Shown here piece after piece: positions 24,797 to 33,468 of a stretch of 64,000 nt of DNA. Origin of the DNA: Rubrivivax albus (GTDB taxonomy: Bacteria > Pseudomonadota > Gammaproteobacteria > Burkholderiales > Burkholderiaceae_C); the NCBI RefSeq assembly GCF_004016515.1, contig NZ_SACT01000004.1, positions 124,001 through 188,000 of the forward strand. The letters run 5' to 3'. Numbering within the stretch: position 1 is the first letter of the stretch; the number at the start of each line of letters is the position of its first letter. The notes beneath the pieces were generated by a model. The model saw only the letters and a list, made by a program, of their open reading frames with translations. It ran no database searches and was not told the origin of the DNA. The position numbers and the translations under genes were made by a program.

Positions 24797-25776
24797 GGCT
24801 GCTGGTCATCGGCGGCACACGCTTCGTCGGCCGCCACCTGGTGGACGCCGCGCTGGCGCGGGGCGATGCGGTCACGCTGTTCAACCGTGGGCAGTCGGGG
24901 CCGGCGCCGGCCGGTGTCGAGTCGCTGGTCGGCGACCGCCGCGTGGACCTGTCCGCCCTGGCGCACGGCCGCTGGGATGCGGTGGTCGACACCTGCGGCT
25001 ACCTGCCGCGTGAAGTGGCGGCAATGGCGGCCGCGCTGCGCGACCGGGTGGGGCGCTATGTGTTCGTCTCGTCGGTGTCGGTCTATGCCTCGACCGCCAC
25101 CGCCAACACCGAAGGCGACCCGCTGGCCACGATCGACGACCCGGACGCCGACGTCGTCGACGGCCGTACCTATGGCGCGCTCAAGGCCCTGTGCGAGGCG
25201 GCACTGATCGATGCCTTCGATGCCCGTGTCACCGTCGTGCGACCCGGCCTCATCGTCGGCCCGCACGACCCCACGCAGCGCTTCACCTACTGGCCGGCGC
25301 GTCTGGCGCGGGCGATCGATGGCGCGCCGGTGCTCGCGCCCGGGCACCCCGACGCGCCGGTGCAGGTGATCGACGCGCGCGACCTGGCGGCCTTCATGCT
25401 GCAGCTGATCGACGGCGACCGGCACGGCATCTACAACGCCGTCGGCCCGACGCTGACGATGGGCCAGGTGCTGCAGGCCTGCGCCGACGCCGCCGGCGTG
25501 CTGCCCGACCTGCGCTGGACCGACATGGCCACCCTGCAGGCCCGCGGCCTGCAGCCCTGGAGCGACCTGCCGCTGGCCCTGCCCGACGATGCCGACCATG
25601 CGGGGTTCATGCGCGCCGATGCCCGCCGTGCCTTGGCCGCCGGCCTGCACACGCGGCCACTGGCGCAGACGGTGGCCGACACGCTGGCCTGGTGGCGCAG
25701 CCTGCCGCCGGCCGCGCAGGCCTTCGACAAGGCCGGCCTGAGCAGCGAACGGGAGCGCGCGGCGCTGGCGGGCTGA
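24793..25776 (+). CDS. NAD-dependent epimerase/dehydratase family protein
   Basis: A 327-residue extended SDR. The nucleotide-binding motif GGTRFVGRHLV is at residues 7-17. FVSSVSVYAS contains the catalytic Ser, and the Tyr-x3-Lys pair appears as TYGALKALCEA. VVRPGLIVGPHDPTQRFTYW is typical of members annotated as isoflavone-reductase-like or NAD-epimerases. It starts inside the stop codon of the MFS gene, indicating coupling. The substrate is unknown. A GC-rich hairpin begins at its stop codon. Confidence 0.85.
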   Translation: MRLLVIGGTRFVGRHLVDAALARGDAVTLFNRGQSGPAPAGVESLVGDRRVDLSALAHGRWDAVVDTCGYLPREVAAMAAALRDRVGRYVFVSSVSVYASTATANTEGDPLATIDDPDADVVDGRTYGALKALCEAALIDAFDARVTVVRPGLIVGPHDPTQRFTYWPARLARAIDGAPVLAPGHPDAPVQVIDARDLAAFMLQLIDGDRHGIYNAVGPTLTMGQVLQACADAAGVLPDLRWTDMATLQARGLQPWSDLPLALPDDADHAGFMRADARRALAAGLHTRPLAQTVADTLAWWRSLPPAAQAFDKAGLSSERERAALAG

Positions 25777-25822
25777 CCCACGGGCGGCCCGCCCCCGGGG
25801 TCGAGGGGGTGTCGCGTGGGTC
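25775..25822 (+). terminator. GC-rich hairpin at the end of the epimerase gene
   Basis: Outer arms GACCCACG (25775-25782) and CGTGGGTC (25815-25822) are perfectly complementary. Within them CCCCC (25792-25796) can pair with GGGGG (25805-25809). There is no following T-run, so it may act as a Rho-dependent barrier or as a regulatory dyad for the downstream PEP-CTERM gene rather than as an intrinsic terminator. Confidence 0.35.
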
Positions 25823-25899
25823 CGGGCGGCGCCATTGAAACGGTGCGGAGACGGCCGCTGACCAGCATGCCGGTCAGGACGTTTCACCGGAACCCTGCC

Positions 25900-26589
25900 A
25901 TGCGCCACCTCAAGCCGACCGCCGCTGCTGCCGTTCTCGCGCTTACGCTGGCCGCCGCGCCCGCCGCCGCGGACGAGGTCAGCTTCGTCTTCACGGACAC
26001 GCCCTACCTGTCGGAGGCGGACATCCCGGCCGGCTTCTACGCCGGCGGTTCACCCACGGTGCTGGAGAACTTCGAGGACGGTGTGCTCGATGCCTCGCTG
26101 CGCGCCAACCCCGGCCTGAGCATCATCGCCCCGGGCGGCGTCACCGATTCCGTGGATGGCGACGATGGTGTCATCGACGGTTCCGGCGCCGGCGGTCGTT
26201 CGATCTTCGGCGGCGCGATGCGCTTCGACTTCGTCGGCACCGGCCCGCTGCCCACCGCCTTCGGCCTCGTCTGGACCGACCACGGCGGGCCGGTGAACGC
26301 GACCTTCAGTGCCTTCGACGCCGGCGGCAACAGCCTGGGGTCCATCGTGCGCCGTGTCGGCGACAACACCTTCTCTTCGACCACGGCCGAGGACCGCTTC
26401 TTCGGCGTGCAGTTCGCCGGTGGCATCTCGGCCATCGCCATCACCAGCGCCGGTGGCGCGCAGGAGGTGGACCACGTGCAATGGGGTTTCGCCACCGCGC
26501 CGGTGCCGGAGCCCCACACCTGGGCGCTGATGCTGGCGGGGCTCCCCGGGCTGGCCGCCGTGGCGCGTCGGCGCCAACGCCGTGCCTGA
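25900..26589 (+). CDS. PEP-CTERM protein
   Basis: A 229-residue exported protein. The signal peptide MRHLKPTAAAAVLALTLAAA is cut after about residue 24 (PAAA-DEV). The mature part is an acidic, Gly-rich beta domain (VLENFEDGVLD, FGVQFAGGISAIAITSAGG) like other small PEP-CTERM proteins. The sorting signal is VPEPHTWALMLAGLPGLAAVARRR. ATG at 25900 was chosen over the longer frame from 25816 because the signal peptide starts there. It sits 58 bp ahead of another PEP-CTERM gene. The role is probably extracellular matrix or surface, by analogy only. Confidence 0.82.
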   Translation: MRHLKPTAAAAVLALTLAAAPAAADEVSFVFTDTPYLSEADIPAGFYAGGSPTVLENFEDGVLDASLRANPGLSIIAPGGVTDSVDGDDGVIDGSGAGGRSIFGGAMRFDFVGTGPLPTAFGLVWTDHGGPVNATFSAFDAGGNSLGSIVRRVGDNTFSSTTAEDRFFGVQFAGGISAIAITSAGGAQEVDHVQWGFATAPVPEPHTWALMLAGLPGLAAVARRRQRRA

Positions 26590-26647
26590 ACCGTCGGTGC
26601 CACCGCACAGCATCCCCATGCCAACCCTTGGACCCAGGAGCGCCAGC

Positions 26648-27376
26648 ATGCGCAAGACCCTCACCCGATCGATGACCATGGGCGCGCTCGCCCTGTTCTG
26701 CACCGCGTCCGCCTGGGCGACGACGCTGACGGTCGACGTGGTCGACCCCGACGCCGCCAGCTGGGACAGCCTGCTGCTGCTGGACGGCGGCCCGCCGAGC
26801 GCGGTGTCAGCCGCGGTGGCCGGCAGCGGCGACACCGAATGGCAGGTCCGGTGGTCGCTGGGCCGCACCACGGCGCCGGGCAGCTTCACCAACGTGCTGG
26901 CGCTGGTCTACACCGGGGCCGCCTGGGACCCTGCCGTGCAGGGTGCGGTGGACCGGATCGACGTGGCCGTCGATCTGCTCGGCCTGTCCAGCAGCTTCTC
27001 GAATGGCCTCACCGGCTTCGTGCGGCCCGCCCTGCGCCAGGACGGCGTGATCTTCACGGTGGCCGGCAGCGATGTGCCGGTGGGGCCGGTGATGGCCACG
27101 CCGACCCGCTGGTCGTTCACCGCCACGGACAACTGGGTGTCGCTGACCCCGGGGGCTGCGCTGGACCTGAGCGCCGGCGGGGCGCCCATCGAGTTCGGCG
27201 TCCGTTGGGGCCTTGCCGCGAGCTGCAGCGGCTCCAGCGGCTGCAATCCCGGCAGTTCCGTCACGGCGCTGGACAACTTCCAGTGGACGGTCACGGCTGC
27301 CGTGCCCGAGCCGGGCAGCTGGGCCTTGATGCTGGCGGGTCTGGCCGCCGTCGGTGCACTCAAGCGGCGCCGCTGA
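26648..27376 (+). CDS. PEP-CTERM protein
   Basis: A 242-residue exported protein with signal peptide at about residues 1-25 (MRKTLTRSMTMGALALFCTA, cut near AWA-TTL). It has a beta-rich middle with one disulfide-prone stretch (SCSGSSGCNPG) and the sorting signal VPEPGSWALMLAGLAAVGALKRRR. AGGAG lies 7 bases before the ATG. It follows the preceding PEP-CTERM gene and is followed after 48 bp by the BTAD regulator, which may share its transcript. The mature domain is not related in an obvious way to the other two PEP-CTERM proteins here. Confidence 0.84.
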   Translation: MRKTLTRSMTMGALALFCTASAWATTLTVDVVDPDAASWDSLLLLDGGPPSAVSAAVAGSGDTEWQVRWSLGRTTAPGSFTNVLALVYTGAAWDPAVQGAVDRIDVAVDLLGLSSSFSNGLTGFVRPALRQDGVIFTVAGSDVPVGPVMATPTRWSFTATDNWVSLTPGAALDLSAGGAPIEFGVRWGLAASCSGSSGCNPGSSVTALDNFQWTVTAAVPEPGSWALMLAGLAAVGALKRRR

Positions 27377-27424
27377 CGCCGCCAGCGCCGGTCCCCGGCG
27401 CGGCTGCCGCTACAGTGCGGCGCC

Positions 27425-30397
27425 GTGCCCGTCCACCTTCACTGCTTCGGAACGCTGCGCCTGTCTGTCGATGGCGACGAGCGGCCACTGCCGGCCACCG
27501 CGCCGGCGGTGCTGCTGGCGGTGCTGGCGCTGGCCGATGGCTGGCTTGCCCGGGATCGGCTGGCGCTCCTGTTCTGGCCCGATGTCGGCACGGCCGACGC
27601 ACAGCGCCAGCTGCGCGTGACGCTGCACCGCAGCCGGCAGCTGCTGGCTGCGGCCGGCGTGGGCGATGCCCTGGTGGCCGAACGCACCCGCGTGCGCCTG
27701 TTGCTGGACAGCGATGTGGCGCAGTTCATGGCGGCTGCCCATGCCGGCGACTGGCCAGCGGCGGTGGCACTGCAGCCTGCAGCGCTGATGGCCGGCCAGG
27801 CCCTGCGAGGCTTTTCGACACTCGAGGACTGGCTGGACACCGAACGGGACCGTCTGCGTGGCGCCTGGCGCCGCGCGGCCCGTGCGCACGCCGATGCGCT
27901 CGAGGCGGCGGGGCAACCAGTGGCTGCGTGGGCGTTGCTGCGCCGCCTGCTGGACGATGACCTGCTGGCCGAGGACACCGTGCAGGCCTTGTTGCGGGTG
28001 GCGCCGGCGGCCGGCGAGCGGGCCGAGGCGCGCGCGCTGTACCGGCGCTACGCCGAGCGCGCACAGGGCGAACTCGGCCTGCCGCCGCTGCCGCAGACCG
28101 TGGCCCTGGCCGATGCGCTGGGCGGCGCCGATGCCCCGCCGGCGCCGGCGATGCCGCGTCCGGCGCCGGCACCCGACGTGGACTGGCCCGATGCCCTGCG
28201 GACGCCGCCGATGCTCGCGCGCGACGAGGCCCTGCTGGCCCTGACGGCTGGCACTCACGGATTCTGGGTGGTGGAAGGCGAGCCGGGTCTCGGCAAGACG
28301 ACCCTGGTCCACGCCGCGCTGCGCAGCGGACCGCGCGGCGTGCAGGTGCTGTGGATCGCGGGCCGCGACGTGCTGCAGCCCGCACCGCTGCAGGCCCTGG
28401 CGGCGGCGCTCGCTCCCCACGCCGCCACGGTGGCGGTCTTGGGCCTGCCCGCCGACGTGCGGCACGCGCTGGGGCAGTGGCTGCCGGCCCTGGCCCCAGG
28501 CCCACGGACGCAGGCCACCGACGGGCGGGCCCCCGGGCCGCAGGCCGCGCTGGTGGGCCTGCTGCAGCGCTGGCCCGGGCCGGTGGTCATCGACGACCTG
28601 CAGTGGCTGGATGCCGACAGCGTGGCCGTGCTGGCCCAGGCGTTCGCGGCCGGTGCCGGGCGGGCCTGGTGGGCCACGCTGCGGCCGGCGGACGCCAGCC
28701 TGGCGGTGCAGGACTGGCTGTCGGCGGTCGATGCCGAAGGCCGGCTGCACCGTCTGCCCTTGTCGCCCTTGCCCGTCACCGCACTGGCCACGCTGGCGGA
28801 GGCGGTCACGGGCCGGCCCCTGCCGAGGTTTGCCACGTGGCTGGCGGCACGCAGCGGCGGCAACCCCTTCTTTGCGCTGGAGACCCTGCGCAGCCTGCAC
28901 GAGGACGGCCGGCTCGACACGGCGGCCGACGGTGGCCGCGCCCTGGAGGCGCTGGCCGATGCCCCCGCCCCCAGCGTGCCCCCGCGCGCGGCCAGCCTGG
29001 TGCGCCGCCGCCTGCAGCGCGTGGACGACGCCACCCGGCGCGTGCTGCGCGTGGCGGCGGTGGCCGGGGATGCGGAGTCGCTGGTGTCGCTGGCCGAACT
29101 GGCCGGCCTGTCGGAATGGGCGGCCGCCGAAGGCCTGGCACAGGCCCAGGCCGCAGGCCTGCTGGCCGGCCGGCGTTTTGCGCACGACCTGCTGCGCCAG
29201 GTGCTGCTGGAGGACTGCCCGGAGCCCGTGCGCGCGCTGCTGCACGCCGGCATCGCCACGCGCCTGGCTGCGGTGCTGCCACCCCACGTGCTGGCCATGC
29301 ACTGGTGGGCGGCGGGCGACCTGGCGCAGGGGCTCGACGCCACCCTGGCCGCGGCCCGGCGCGATGGGGAACGTGGCCTGCTCGACAGCGGCGAACGCCT
29401 GCTGGCCGACGCGGCACGACGCCTGGGCGAGTGCCCGGCGCCGGCCCTGGACGTGGCGCGCATCGATGTCGCCCGGGCCTTCCTGGCCCGCCAGCGCCTG
29501 GACCTGGACGCCGCGCAGCGTGCGGCCGAGGCCGCATTGCAGGCCCTGCCCATGCCGGCCACGCGCCAGGCGGCGCTGGTGGAACTGTTCGAGATCGCGC
29601 TGTGGCGGGGTCGGCTGGACGAAGCTTCGGCCCATCTCACCCAGGCCCGCGACATCGACTCCGATCTGCCCACGCTGTGGCTGGATGCCGCCAAGCTGGC
29701 CCACGCCCAGGGCGATGCCGAGGCCTGTGCCGAGGCCACCGCACGCTACGTGCAGTGGCTGCGCCGCCAGCCGCCCGGGGCCGATCTGGCCGGCGCGCTG
29801 ACCAGCCAGGGTGTGGCGCTTGACCTGGCCGGGCGGCATCCCGACGCGCGGCCGCTACACGAAGAGGCGCTGGCCATCGCGCGCCGCATCGGCGCCCGTT
29901 ACACCGAACTGGAGGCCGCCGGCAACCTGGTCTTCTGCCTGGGGGAGATGGGGCGCGACGACGAGGCAGCACGGGTGGGCCTGCGCGCGCTGGGTGGCAG
30001 CGGCGAGGTGTTCAACGCGCCGCTGGCGTCCAACACCGCCTACAGCCTGCTGGCCGTGGGCCGGATCGACGAGGCCGAGCGCCTGTACCGGCGCGTGCTG
30101 GCCGGCGACAACGCTTCGGCTGCGTGCGCCGCCAGCGGCAAGCTGCTGGAGATCGCGGCGCGGCGGTGCGGCGACGACGCCGCGCTGGGGGCGGCGGTGG
30201 ACGCGGTGTTCGCGGCGGTGGGGCGCACCGAGATGTATGCCGTCCAGGCCGGCGCACTGGTGGCGGTGCTCAACCACGGGCGGGCCGAGGACGCGGCCCG
30301 CGTGCAGCCCTGGTTGCGCGACGAACCGCTGTACCCGGGGCTGAAGCAGCGGCTCGACGAGGCGCTGGCACGGCGGGCCACGTCCGACACGTCATGA
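27425..30397 (+). CDS. BTAD-domain transcriptional activator with STAND-type ATPase and TPR repeats
   Basis: A 990-residue regulator starting with GTG. Residues 1-95 form a SARP-like winged helix (HLHCFGTLRLSVDG, LFWPDVGTADAQRQLRVTLHRSR). Residues ~100-230 are the bacterial transcriptional activation domain. An AAA/STAND ATPase follows with Walker A GEPGLGKT (285-292) and Walker B VVIDDLQWLD (387-396). From about 600 to the end there are TPR-like helical repeats (GDAEACAEATARYVQWL, RIDEAERLYRRVLAG). Such proteins integrate ligand binding and ATP turnover to activate transcription. Its position 48 bp after a PEP-CTERM gene makes surface-protein genes candidate targets, an inference only. Confidence 0.85.
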   Translation: MPVHLHCFGTLRLSVDGDERPLPATAPAVLLAVLALADGWLARDRLALLFWPDVGTADAQRQLRVTLHRSRQLLAAAGVGDALVAERTRVRLLLDSDVAQFMAAAHAGDWPAAVALQPAALMAGQALRGFSTLEDWLDTERDRLRGAWRRAARAHADALEAAGQPVAAWALLRRLLDDDLLAEDTVQALLRVAPAAGERAEARALYRRYAERAQGELGLPPLPQTVALADALGGADAPPAPAMPRPAPAPDVDWPDALRTPPMLARDEALLALTAGTHGFWVVEGEPGLGKTTLVHAALRSGPRGVQVLWIAGRDVLQPAPLQALAAALAPHAATVAVLGLPADVRHALGQWLPALAPGPRTQATDGRAPGPQAALVGLLQRWPGPVVIDDLQWLDADSVAVLAQAFAAGAGRAWWATLRPADASLAVQDWLSAVDAEGRLHRLPLSPLPVTALATLAEAVTGRPLPRFATWLAARSGGNPFFALETLRSLHEDGRLDTAADGGRALEALADAPAPSVPPRAASLVRRRLQRVDDATRRVLRVAAVAGDAESLVSLAELAGLSEWAAAEGLAQAQAAGLLAGRRFAHDLLRQVLLEDCPEPVRALLHAGIATRLAAVLPPHVLAMHWWAAGDLAQGLDATLAAARRDGERGLLDSGERLLADAARRLGECPAPALDVARIDVARAFLARQRLDLDAAQRAAEAALQALPMPATRQAALVELFEIALWRGRLDEASAHLTQARDIDSDLPTLWLDAAKLAHAQGDAEACAEATARYVQWLRRQPPGADLAGALTSQGVALDLAGRHPDARPLHEEALAIARRIGARYTELEAAGNLVFCLGEMGRDDEAARVGLRALGGSGEVFNAPLASNTAYSLLAVGRIDEAERLYRRVLAGDNASAACAASGKLLEIAARRCGDDAALGAAVDAVFAAVGRTEMYAVQAGALVAVLNHGRAEDAARVQPWLRDEPLYPGLKQRLDEALARRATSDTS

Positions 30398-30437
30398 GAC
30401 CTGGCGGGCTGCGGCCAACCGCACGCTGCCGCCAAGA

Positions 30438-32855
30438 TCAACGTTGGCGCTCCAGCCGCCAGCGCAGGCGAGTCGACTGCGGGCACGCTTGGTCCTCCAC
30501 CGACACCTCGTTGTCGCCGGGATTGAACACCTCGCCCACCAGGGAGCTGTCTGTGCCAGCGGCCGCCCCGCAGCTGGTGGCGTTGCCGCCGAGTACGACC
30601 TCACCCTCCCAGACCGCATCGGCTGCCGCGGCTGCGCTGCGCGTGGCGGCGATGGCGGGCGTGGCCAGATTCCCGATCACGGTGACGTTGGTGCTCACTG
30701 GCGGGTCGTTGGTGATGGATGTTCGGCAGGTCACTGCGCCTTGGAGGCGTGACGACTGCGGACCGCTGAAACGCATGCTGCCGTCGCCGGCGACCGCTAG
30801 GCGGAGGCTGTCGTCCGTGCCGCGCTGCAGGGTCAGCGTCGGCAACACGGCGTCGAGTGGGCTGGCCCCGTAGCCTTCCTCCAGGCTGCGGGATCGGGTG
30901 CAACCGTCGGCCTGCTCGAACAGCTGGGTGGCCAGAGTCTGCCCAGACCAACTGCCGCTGAGCGTGGGCTGTCCGCTGGGCACGAGAGACCTCGTGGTGC
31001 CCGCGGCCAGGTCAGCCACCATCTCGACCGGAATGACCCAGGCCGCGCTCACCGAGTGGCTTGAGACGATGCTGCCGCATGAGGTGCCGCAGACGCTTTC
31101 CTCCTCGGTCAGGAATGTCAGGCCATAGCTCGATCGCAGCTGTTCTGAGAACTGCGTCTCCAGCGTGACCGTGCCACGCCAGGACTCGGCGAGACCGAAC
31201 ACCAAATCCAGTTGGAACAGGCGTACGGGCGACGTCAACACCACCTTGTCCTCGTCCAGCAACGAGGTGCACGCGCCGCCTTCCTGGGTCAGGGTCAGCG
31301 ACACGCCCGTGGTGCTGGCCGGGTCCTGGCCCGCGGTGGCCAGGATCTGCGGCAGGGACAGGTCGATGGGCGCGCTGTCGAGCGTGAATCGCGTGCCATC
31401 GTGCGGACGGCGCGCCAGCACGGCGCCGGTACCGTCATTCGTCGCGAGGCGCACCACCAGGTCCGCCCCGAGCGCGTTGCCATCCGGGCAGCGCGACACC
31501 TTGATCGGGCCGGACAGCACGATCCGGCCAGCCCGTGGCGGTCGCACCTCGCCGCGCTGCGTGTATTGCCCCAGCGCGCCCAGGGCCACGATGCGCGTGT
31601 CGAGGTCGGGACGGTCGTCCAGGGCGTCGTCGCTGCCGAACACGCGCACCTGGAGTTCGGGCGCCGTACACATGGCCGCGTCTAGTTCCAGATCGGCCGT
31701 CGTGTAGCGCGCGAAGTCGAGGAACTTGCCCTCGCGGCCGGTGAACACCCCCAGGTCGATCAGCTGCGACACCGGCAGCGAACTGCCGCGCTCGCGGCAC
31801 TCGGCAAAGGCGTCGACGCGCATGCCGTTGAGCACCTCGGGAAAGACCTCGGTCCTGAGCACCGTGCAGGCGTCGTCCAGGCCCAGCAGCTGGCAGTCGG
31901 CGTCCACGGCGAACAGGCGGCTTAGCTCTCGTGCCCCGGCTGCTCCTTCGAGCCGGCCGGCGTCCAGGTCGGCCTTCAGCACGCGGGTGTACTGCTCGAT
32001 GCTCGCGCGCAGCAGGGTGTCGACCTCGGGCACGACCGGGCACGAGGCCAGCACCTTGCGCACCGCGTCGGTGGTGCCCAGCAGGTCGCGCACGCGCTTG
32101 TCCAGTTCGGCCAGCGTGGGCGGGGCGGACTGCTGGATGGCCGCCACGGCAGCCGCCTGCTGCGTGCAGGCCTCGGCCTGGGCCTGCTGAACTTCCAGCG
32201 CCTGGCATTGCTGCACCAGATCCACCAGAGCATCCGAAAGCAGCTGCGCCTCGTCGATGGCGTCGCGCTGCAGCATGTCGGCCAGCCGGCGGGTGAGCGC
32301 GCGTGCCTTGGCCTGGCAGTCCTGCACCTGCAGCTTCAGATCGCCACCGGCCGGGCTGGCGGCGGCAAGCGCGTGGCGACGCCCCGATGGTTTGGCGGCC
32401 GCAGGGTCGAGCCGGCGTCCGTCCCCATCGACACCCAGGCTGTCCAGGCGCAGCGTGAAGCGGTCGCCGCTGCGGGTGGATGGGGCCAGGACCAGGTCGC
32501 CGCCCACGTCCCAGAAGGCCTGGGTGTCGGCAGGGGCGGCGGGCAGGTCCACCGCCAGTTCGGCGGTGGCCGCCAGACGCCGGCCGGCGGGGCTCAGGCG
32601 CAGGTGCAGCAGTTCGCCGGCGGCAGGGTCGGCCGGCAGCTGTTCCAGGGTCAGCTCGGTGTCGGCCTGCAGCGCATCGGCCGGCAGCGTCAGCGACGCG
32701 CCGTCGACCACCAACGTGCCTCCGGCGGCAGACAACACCCGGGTGTCACGCAGGACTGGCTGGGTGGGGTTGTCGTCTGCACCGCCGCCGCCACAGGCGG
32801 TCAGGGCAAGGGCGAGTGCCGCGGTGGCAAGGGTTCGACGTGGGCGCAGGAACAT
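30438..32855 (-). CDS. large lipoprotein of unknown function
   Basis: An 805-residue predicted lipoprotein. The signal peptide MFLRPRRTLATAALALALTAC ends in a lipobox (LTAC) with lipidated Cys21, followed by GGGG. The first domain (LSAAGGTLVVDGASLTLPAD) looks like a ZU5-type beta domain. A helical Gln/Ala-rich stretch at about 190-260 follows (QQCQALEVQQAQAEACTQQA), then a long beta-rich part with many cysteines in likely pairs (VCGTSCG, SCGAAAG). I recognise no named family. It is convergent with the BTAD regulator gene, 40 bp apart, and seems monocistronic. The start at 32855 fits the lipobox; the frame is open to 32939. Confidence 0.65.
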   Translation of the reverse strand: MFLRPRRTLATAALALALTACGGGGADDNPTQPVLRDTRVLSAAGGTLVVDGASLTLPADALQADTELTLEQLPADPAAGELLHLRLSPAGRRLAATAELAVDLPAAPADTQAFWDVGGDLVLAPSTRSGDRFTLRLDSLGVDGDGRRLDPAAAKPSGRRHALAAASPAGGDLKLQVQDCQAKARALTRRLADMLQRDAIDEAQLLSDALVDLVQQCQALEVQQAQAEACTQQAAAVAAIQQSAPPTLAELDKRVRDLLGTTDAVRKVLASCPVVPEVDTLLRASIEQYTRVLKADLDAGRLEGAAGARELSRLFAVDADCQLLGLDDACTVLRTEVFPEVLNGMRVDAFAECRERGSSLPVSQLIDLGVFTGREGKFLDFARYTTADLELDAAMCTAPELQVRVFGSDDALDDRPDLDTRIVALGALGQYTQRGEVRPPRAGRIVLSGPIKVSRCPDGNALGADLVVRLATNDGTGAVLARRPHDGTRFTLDSAPIDLSLPQILATAGQDPASTTGVSLTLTQEGGACTSLLDEDKVVLTSPVRLFQLDLVFGLAESWRGTVTLETQFSEQLRSSYGLTFLTEEESVCGTSCGSIVSSHSVSAAWVIPVEMVADLAAGTTRSLVPSGQPTLSGSWSGQTLATQLFEQADGCTRSRSLEEGYGASPLDAVLPTLTLQRGTDDSLRLAVAGDGSMRFSGPQSSRLQGAVTCRTSITNDPPVSTNVTVIGNLATPAIAATRSAAAAADAVWEGEVVLGGNATSCGAAAGTDSSLVGEVFNPGDNEVSVEDQACPQSTRLRWRLERQR

Positions 32856-32961
32856 GGGTGCAGACGTGCGGGCCGATGACGGTCGCCATCGTGGCCCGTC
32901 CGCGTCTCTGCACCGTCTCAGCCGCGCGCCGGCGCGCACAGCGCGGCCCCGCGGTTGCGGG

Positions 32962-33375
32962 TCAGCGCTGCGCGATGCCGATCGACGCGGCCGGCGTGCC
33001 CGCTTCGGCGCGCTGCTCGGCGTGCAGGCAGTTGTCCACCTCGCGCCGGCCCATCTTGGCGTTGAGCAGCATCGACTTGGCCGGGATCTGCAGCCAGACG
33101 ATGCCGGCCTTGCGGTCTTCCAGGCGGATGGCGCCGGTGCTGGTGGGCTCCGGCGTCAGCGTGTAGCGGGCCTTCTTGTGCTGCAGCTCGAAGTGACCGG
33201 GCCGGCCATCCAGCGCGCGCAGGTGCACGCTCTGCTTCATCTCGCATTCGGCCGTGCCGACGTAGACCTGTTGCGCGGCGGCCAGCTGTTCGGCGCTCAG
33301 ACCTTCGGCGCCGGCGCCGGCGGGGGCGAGGCTGGTCAGCGACAGCGCGGCCAGGGGGATCAGGAAGCGGTGCAT
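32962..33375 (-). CDS. conserved exported protein, unknown function
   Basis: A 137-residue protein with a signal peptide (MHRFLIPLAALSLTSLAPAG, cut near AGA-EGL). The mature part has two cysteines, TAECEMKQSV and DNCLHAEQ, that could form a disulfide, and the pattern GRPGHFELQHKKARYTL...GAIRLEDRKAGIVWLQIPAKSMLLNAK. I remember the same pattern in other Burkholderiales hypothetical proteins but know no function. GGAGA precedes the ATG. It lies between the lipoprotein gene and the CoA-ester lyase gene, all on the minus strand. Confidence 0.7.
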   Translation of the reverse strand: MHRFLIPLAALSLTSLAPAGAGAEGLSAEQLAAAQQVYVGTAECEMKQSVHLRALDGRPGHFELQHKKARYTLTPEPTSTGAIRLEDRKAGIVWLQIPAKSMLLNAKMGRREVDNCLHAEQRAEAGTPAASIGIAQR

Positions 33376-33468
33376 GCAGGTCTCCGAGGTTGATGCGGAG
33401 CCGATACTCGCGGCGGCCCGGGTGTCCGGGCGTTCGCGACTGCAACCGGTGGCAAGCTGCAACGCCGG

